Shown here: piece by piece, positions 61,207 to 64,000 of the stretch | Numbering within the stretch: position 1 is the stretch's first letter | Layout: each line of letters starts with the position of its first letter | Assembly (NCBI GenBank): GCA_016715885.1 | Contig: JADJXL010000021.1 | Span: 62,001 to 126,000 of the forward strand | Source: Polyangiaceae bacterium | GTDB lineage: Bacteria; Myxococcota_A; Polyangia; Polyangiales; Polyangiaceae | Direction: 5' to 3' | Length of the DNA stretch: 64,000 bases | Position numbers and translations under genes: made by a program | The notes under the pieces: model-generated | What the model saw: the letters and a program-made list of their open reading frames with translations, nothing else | Databases searched by the model: none | What the model was told of the DNA's origin: nothing

Positions 61207-63159
61207 TTACCTGACAAGCAGCCACAAAAACAGCAGCACCAGCGTTACGAACAACGCGGCCGCGCCCGCCGCAATGGCAATCTGCGTTTTTTGCGGCGCA
61301 TTGTTCCAAAATGCGAAAAGCTTATCCATGCCCGACGCCGGAGCCTGCGGCGCTCCTTGATACGACGTCGACATCCATGCAGGCGCTGCTCCGCCCGGAA
61401 GCGGCCCCGTCGCCCCCGGAATGTTTCCCATTGGCAAATTCGACGCCATCGTGCCCGGAATGTTGACCATGGGCATGTTCGACCCCGTCATCAGCGGATG
61501 CGGCTGCGGCGCCATGCTCGGCGGGCGAAATCCAGGCTGCTGACCCGGCATTCCTTGTGGCGGTATCGAACCCGGATTCAAAGTGGGAAACACCGATGTC
61601 TTCACATCCGCCGGCGCACTCAACCCACCCGACATTCCCGGTGCCGGCGGCGGCGCAAATACCCCCGATGCCCCCGGCGTCGACGCCGGCGGCAATGGCG
61701 GCGGCGCAAACCCGAAACCCTGAGGACCCGCTTGCGGCGGCTGGTTCGGAAATGCGGAAGGAAGCGGCGTGCCCGGCGGCGGCAGCCCCGCAAGCTCCGG
61801 AATCATCCCGAATGGAGTCGTCTTCGTGTACGGATTCGTTTGCTTCGGAAAACTCGCATTCGGATTCGATACGACCGGACTCGGCCCGCTCCCCGAACGG
61901 CTCGCAGTGCGCGACGAATCGATCATCTGCGTCTTTTCACTGTCCGGCGCGCGCTCGGGAAGCTCGGGTTTCTCCGAAGCCTCGGGTTTGACATAGAACG
62001 TCGTCGGCGTGTCGCGTCGGGCCCCTCCATCGTCGTCCCGCGCTGGCGCGGGAGCATGCACGGCTGCCGCGAGTGCCTGCACGGGAGGCTCGAGCGGCGG
62101 ATATGGATTGACGGCGGCACCTTCGGGCAATTGAAAGATTTCCGTTGCTTGGCTGAGCATCTTCGGCCGCACGCCCGATGGCGTCGGCGCTCCGCCCGCA
62201 AACGGTCCCGGTGAAGGTCGAGGCGCTGGCGCTGCAGGGCGCGCTTGAGGTTCGTCAATCCAAGCAGCCACGGAACGATCACCGAACGGCGCAAGCTCGC
62301 GGCACAGATCGAGCACGGTGTCGTAACGATCGTCGCGCTCGGGCGCGAGCGCACGCATGACGGCACGACTCACCGCCGCAGGAATGTCCGGCCGCAAGCG
62401 CGCAAGATCGGTCGGCGGGCCCGAGCAAAGCGCGTAGACGAGGTCGCCGATCGTGTCGACGTCGTACGGTTTTCGTCCGCTGAGACTCTCGTAGAGCACG
62501 ACGCCGAGCGAGTAGAGATCGCTCCGGCCATCGACGGCGGAAGGATTCCGCAGTTGCTCGAGACTCATGTAGTACGGCGTGCCGACGGTCGAGCCCGTTC
62601 GCGTGAGCGATCCACCGGGAACGGGCGCATCCTGGCCAATCTTGACGATGCCGAAATCCAGTACTTTGACGTCGTACAAGTTGGGCTTCGGACCTGGCGC
62701 GAGGTGAATGTTGTCGGGCTTCAGATCGCGATGGATGATGCCCGCCGCATGCGCTTCCGCGAGACACTCGCCGACTTGCAGCGCAATGTTGATCGTCATC
62801 TCGAGCGGCAACTGTCCTGCGTCGTGGAGCAGCTCGCGCAGGCTTTGTCCTGCGAGCAGTTCCATCACGAGGTACGGGCCATCCGTGGGACTCGTCCCCA
62901 TGTCCACGATTTTCACGGCGCGCGGACTTTTCAGCAGGCTCGTCGCGCGAGCTTCTTGTTCGAGCCGCTGATACATCGTGGGATCGAGCAGCGACTTCAG
63001 CGCGAGCCGTTGGCCCGTGCGCATGTGCTCGACCTCGTGCACGAGGCCGTTGCCGCCGCCGCCAATGAGACGCAGCACGCGATAACGCCCATCCACGATG
63101 GTGCCTGGACGAAACGAGGACACCTCTGCTTGCGCTTGCTCGGGGAGAGAATCAGTCAT
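61207..63159 (-). CDS. Membrane-anchored Ser/Thr protein kinase (PknB-like)
   Basis: 650 residues. The N-terminal kinase domain (about 25-300) is canonical: GGGGNG Gly loop, Lys55 (LALKS), HRDLKPDN (His143-Arg-Asp145), DFG (168-170), and GTPYYMSLEQL. A long Pro/Ala/Gln-rich linker (about 310-600) follows with many PxxP stretches, then a C-terminal membrane helix (IAIAAGAAALFVTLVLLFLWLL), so the kinase is cytoplasmic on an inner-membrane anchor. The extracellular tail is only two residues. Hanks-type kinases are abundant in myxobacteria and control development and metabolism. The start faces the ccmC-like gene across 108 bases. Confidence 0.92.
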   Translation of the reverse strand: MTDSLPEQAQAEVSSFRPGTIVDGRYRVLRLIGGGGNGLVHEVEHMRTGQRLALKSLLDPTMYQRLEQEARATSLLKSPRAVKIVDMGTSPTDGPYLVMELLAGQSLRELLHDAGQLPLEMTINIALQVGECLAEAHAAGIIHRDLKPDNIHLAPGPKPNLYDVKVLDFGIVKIGQDAPVPGGSLTRTGSTVGTPYYMSLEQLRNPSAVDGRSDLYSLGVVLYESLSGRKPYDVDTIGDLVYALCSGPPTDLARLRPDIPAAVSRAVMRALAPERDDRYDTVLDLCRELAPFGDRSVAAWIDEPQARPAAPAPRPSPGPFAGGAPTPSGVRPKMLSQATEIFQLPEGAAVNPYPPLEPPVQALAAAVHAPAPARDDDGGARRDTPTTFYVKPEASEKPELPERAPDSEKTQMIDSSRTASRSGSGPSPVVSNPNASFPKQTNPYTKTTPFGMIPELAGLPPPGTPLPSAFPNQPPQAGPQGFGFAPPPLPPASTPGASGVFAPPPAPGMSGGLSAPADVKTSVFPTLNPGSIPPQGMPGQQPGFRPPSMAPQPHPLMTGSNMPMVNIPGTMASNLPMGNIPGATGPLPGGAAPAWMSTSYQGAPQAPASGMDKLFAFWNNAPQKTQIAIAAGAAALFVTLVLLFLWLLVR

Positions 63160-63267
63160 GACGACAGTACGAGAGACGGCAGTCTAGATCAGCTCGGGTG
63201 CGAGCGATACTTTCGACTGCACGCGGCTTGAACGTCGCATGCGTTGGCACTAGGGTGCCCGCCGACC

Positions 63268-64000
63268 ATGGCGATGAACGAGCCTGCGGCTTCGCGAACG
63301 ACGAACGGGGGCCGGTCCACGAGCACGACGGACATGGCGTTTTACGCGCTGGTCCTGCTCGCAGCGATTGCGTTCGCGGTTACGATTCACGTCATCTTCT
63401 ACAGAGTCCCCGTCGAAGCGACGATGGGGATTGTCCAGAAGATTTTTTACTTTCACGTGCCCGCTGCCATCTCGATGTACCTCGGCGCGATCGCATGTTT
63501 CATCGGCTCGGCGGGGTACTTGGCAAGGGGCACGCGCAACTGGGATGCCCTTGCGCGATCGGGCGCCGAAGCGGCCGTCGTGATGGGCATGATGGTGCTC
63601 GTGACCGGTCCGCTCTGGGCGGCGAAGGCATGGGGCGTCTATTGGACGTGGGATCCGCGCCTGACGACGTCGATGCTCCAGGTGCTCATCTACATCTCGT
63701 ACGTCGTGCTGCGATCGTTTGCCGGTGATGGCGATGCCGAGCGCAAGTTTGCCGCGGCGCTTGGAGTGCTTGGCGCGGCAAACCTGCCGATCATTCGGTA
63801 TTCGGTGCAGAAGTGGGGCGGCAATCACCCGACGGTGATCTCCTCGGGCGGCGGCGGGCTTGGGCATCCCGACATGAAGCTCGCGCTCTACTTGGGCTTT
63901 GCCACGTTCGCTCTTTTGACGGTGCTTTTGATTTGGTCCCGTTATCGCCTCGAGGTCGCGAAAAACCGGCTCCAGGAAATCGAAGAAGAGGCGCTCGAGC
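63268..64000 (+). CDS. CcmC/CcsA-like heme-handling protein, 3' end cut
   Basis: 244 residues are visible before the window ends and the frame is still open. Six hydrophobic segments are seen. The heme-handling motifs are present: FYFHVPAAISMYLG (the His of the HVP site) and the tryptophan-rich WGVYWTWDPRLTTSML signature, with a second His in GGNHPTVI. CcmC/CcsA proteins pass heme across the inner membrane for cytochrome c maturation. Size and motif order fit CcmC (about 245 residues) with a longer tail. The final residues (ALLTVLLIWSRYRLEVAKNRLQEIEEEALE) are charged, so the visible part is nearly complete. An alternative start lies at residue 3. Confidence 0.85.
   Translation, partial: MAMNEPAASRTTNGGRSTSTTDMAFYALVLLAAIAFAVTIHVIFYRVPVEATMGIVQKIFYFHVPAAISMYLGAIACFIGSAGYLARGTRNWDALARSGAEAAVVMGMMVLVTGPLWAAKAWGVYWTWDPRLTTSMLQVLIYISYVVLRSFAGDGDAERKFAAALGVLGAANLPIIRYSVQKWGGNHPTVISSGGGGLGHPDMKLALYLGFATFALLTVLLIWSRYRLEVAKNRLQEIEEEALE

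Noticed and set aside
60914..61309. 131-residue minus-strand frame spanning the repeat and the 3' end of the kinase gene
   Set aside because: Runs into the kinase in another frame and has no ribosome-binding site; I treat it as remnant sequence.
63245..63262. TTGGCAC-TAGGG-TGCCC resembling a sigma-54 promoter before the ccmC-like gene
   Set aside because: Spacing between the GG and GC elements is one base too short and the site lies almost at the start codon.
1..64000. tRNA, rRNA or CRISPR array
   Set aside because: No cloverleaf-like or rRNA-like sequence and no regular repeat-spacer pattern seen by eye; a covariance-model search could find a missed tRNA.

Overview
The window looks like a chromosome segment of a deltaproteobacterial myxobacterium, most likely of the Sorangium/Polyangium type. 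The DNA is GC-rich and the coding is dense. Supporting traits are C-terminal MYXO-CTERM-like sorting tails, several Cys-rich or Gly-rich surface lipoproteins, two large eukaryotic-type Ser/Thr kinases (one fused to AAA-ATPase, GAF and histidine-kinase parts), ExbB/ExbD motor gene trios, and a sterol-reductase-like gene. No rRNA, tRNA, CRISPR array or intact transposon was found. The left and right edges both cut genes.

Layout. 1-5.7 kb: the end of a secreted beta-helix protein, a small overlapping gene pair that looks toxin-antitoxin-like, a TolC-type protein behind a perfect 14-bp palindrome, and a divergent proton-pumping pyrophosphatase. 5.7-9.1 kb: a SWIM-SNF2 helicase ending at a duplicated hairpin repeat. 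9.2-14.7 kb: two divergent ExbB-ExbD-ExbD clusters, the right-hand one followed by a membrane-anchored protein of unknown function. The one-TolQ-plus-two-TolR composition matches the Agl motor type of Myxococcus. 14.7-19.3 kb: an HD-domain phosphohydrolase coupled to an exported protein, and a divergent XPB/Ssl2-like helicase-associated protein. 19.4-26.4 kb, all on the plus strand: two coupled antiporter-like proteins, a double zinc-ribbon membrane protein, and an active/inactive M16 peptidase pair ending at a clear terminator.

26.4-33.7 kb: a lipoprotein, a DUF6600-like protein with a 21-bp tandem repeat, an OmpA-like protein with calcium-binding repeats, and a three-part fusion (nucleotide-transporter-like membrane domain, HEAT repeats, cyclic-nucleotide-binding domain). 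34-39.5 kb: a SpoIIAA-like/RsbR-like STAS pair, an esterase, an ERG4/ERG24/DHCR7-type sterol reductase, an inverted pair of hairpin repeats, a methyltransferase whose C-terminus is written by that repeat, and menB. 39.7-45.5 kb: surface and envelope proteins and a lipoprotein hydrolase.

45.7-52.3 kb: a response regulator with a GAF domain, tail-to-tail with a 1763-residue Ser/Thr kinase-AAA-GAF-histidine kinase; their 3' ends overlap. 52.4-60.7 kb: a PEGA/TPR-like exported protein with a Cys-rich partner, an AMIN-like protein, an NtrC-type sigma-54 activator followed by a second TolC-type gene, a VOC protein and a Gly-rich lipoprotein. 60.7-61.2 kb holds decayed ~100-bp direct repeats. The right edge has a Ser/Thr kinase divergent from a CcmC/CcsA-like heme-handling gene.

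The most distinctive units are the divergent double ExbB-ExbD-ExbD motor locus, the pyrophosphatase with altered signature residues, the transporter-HEAT-cNMP fusion, the kinase/response-regulator pair, the co-varying hairpin repeats and the sterol reductase. Many start sites, domain borders and identifications were made by eye from sequence patterns; no database search was run.
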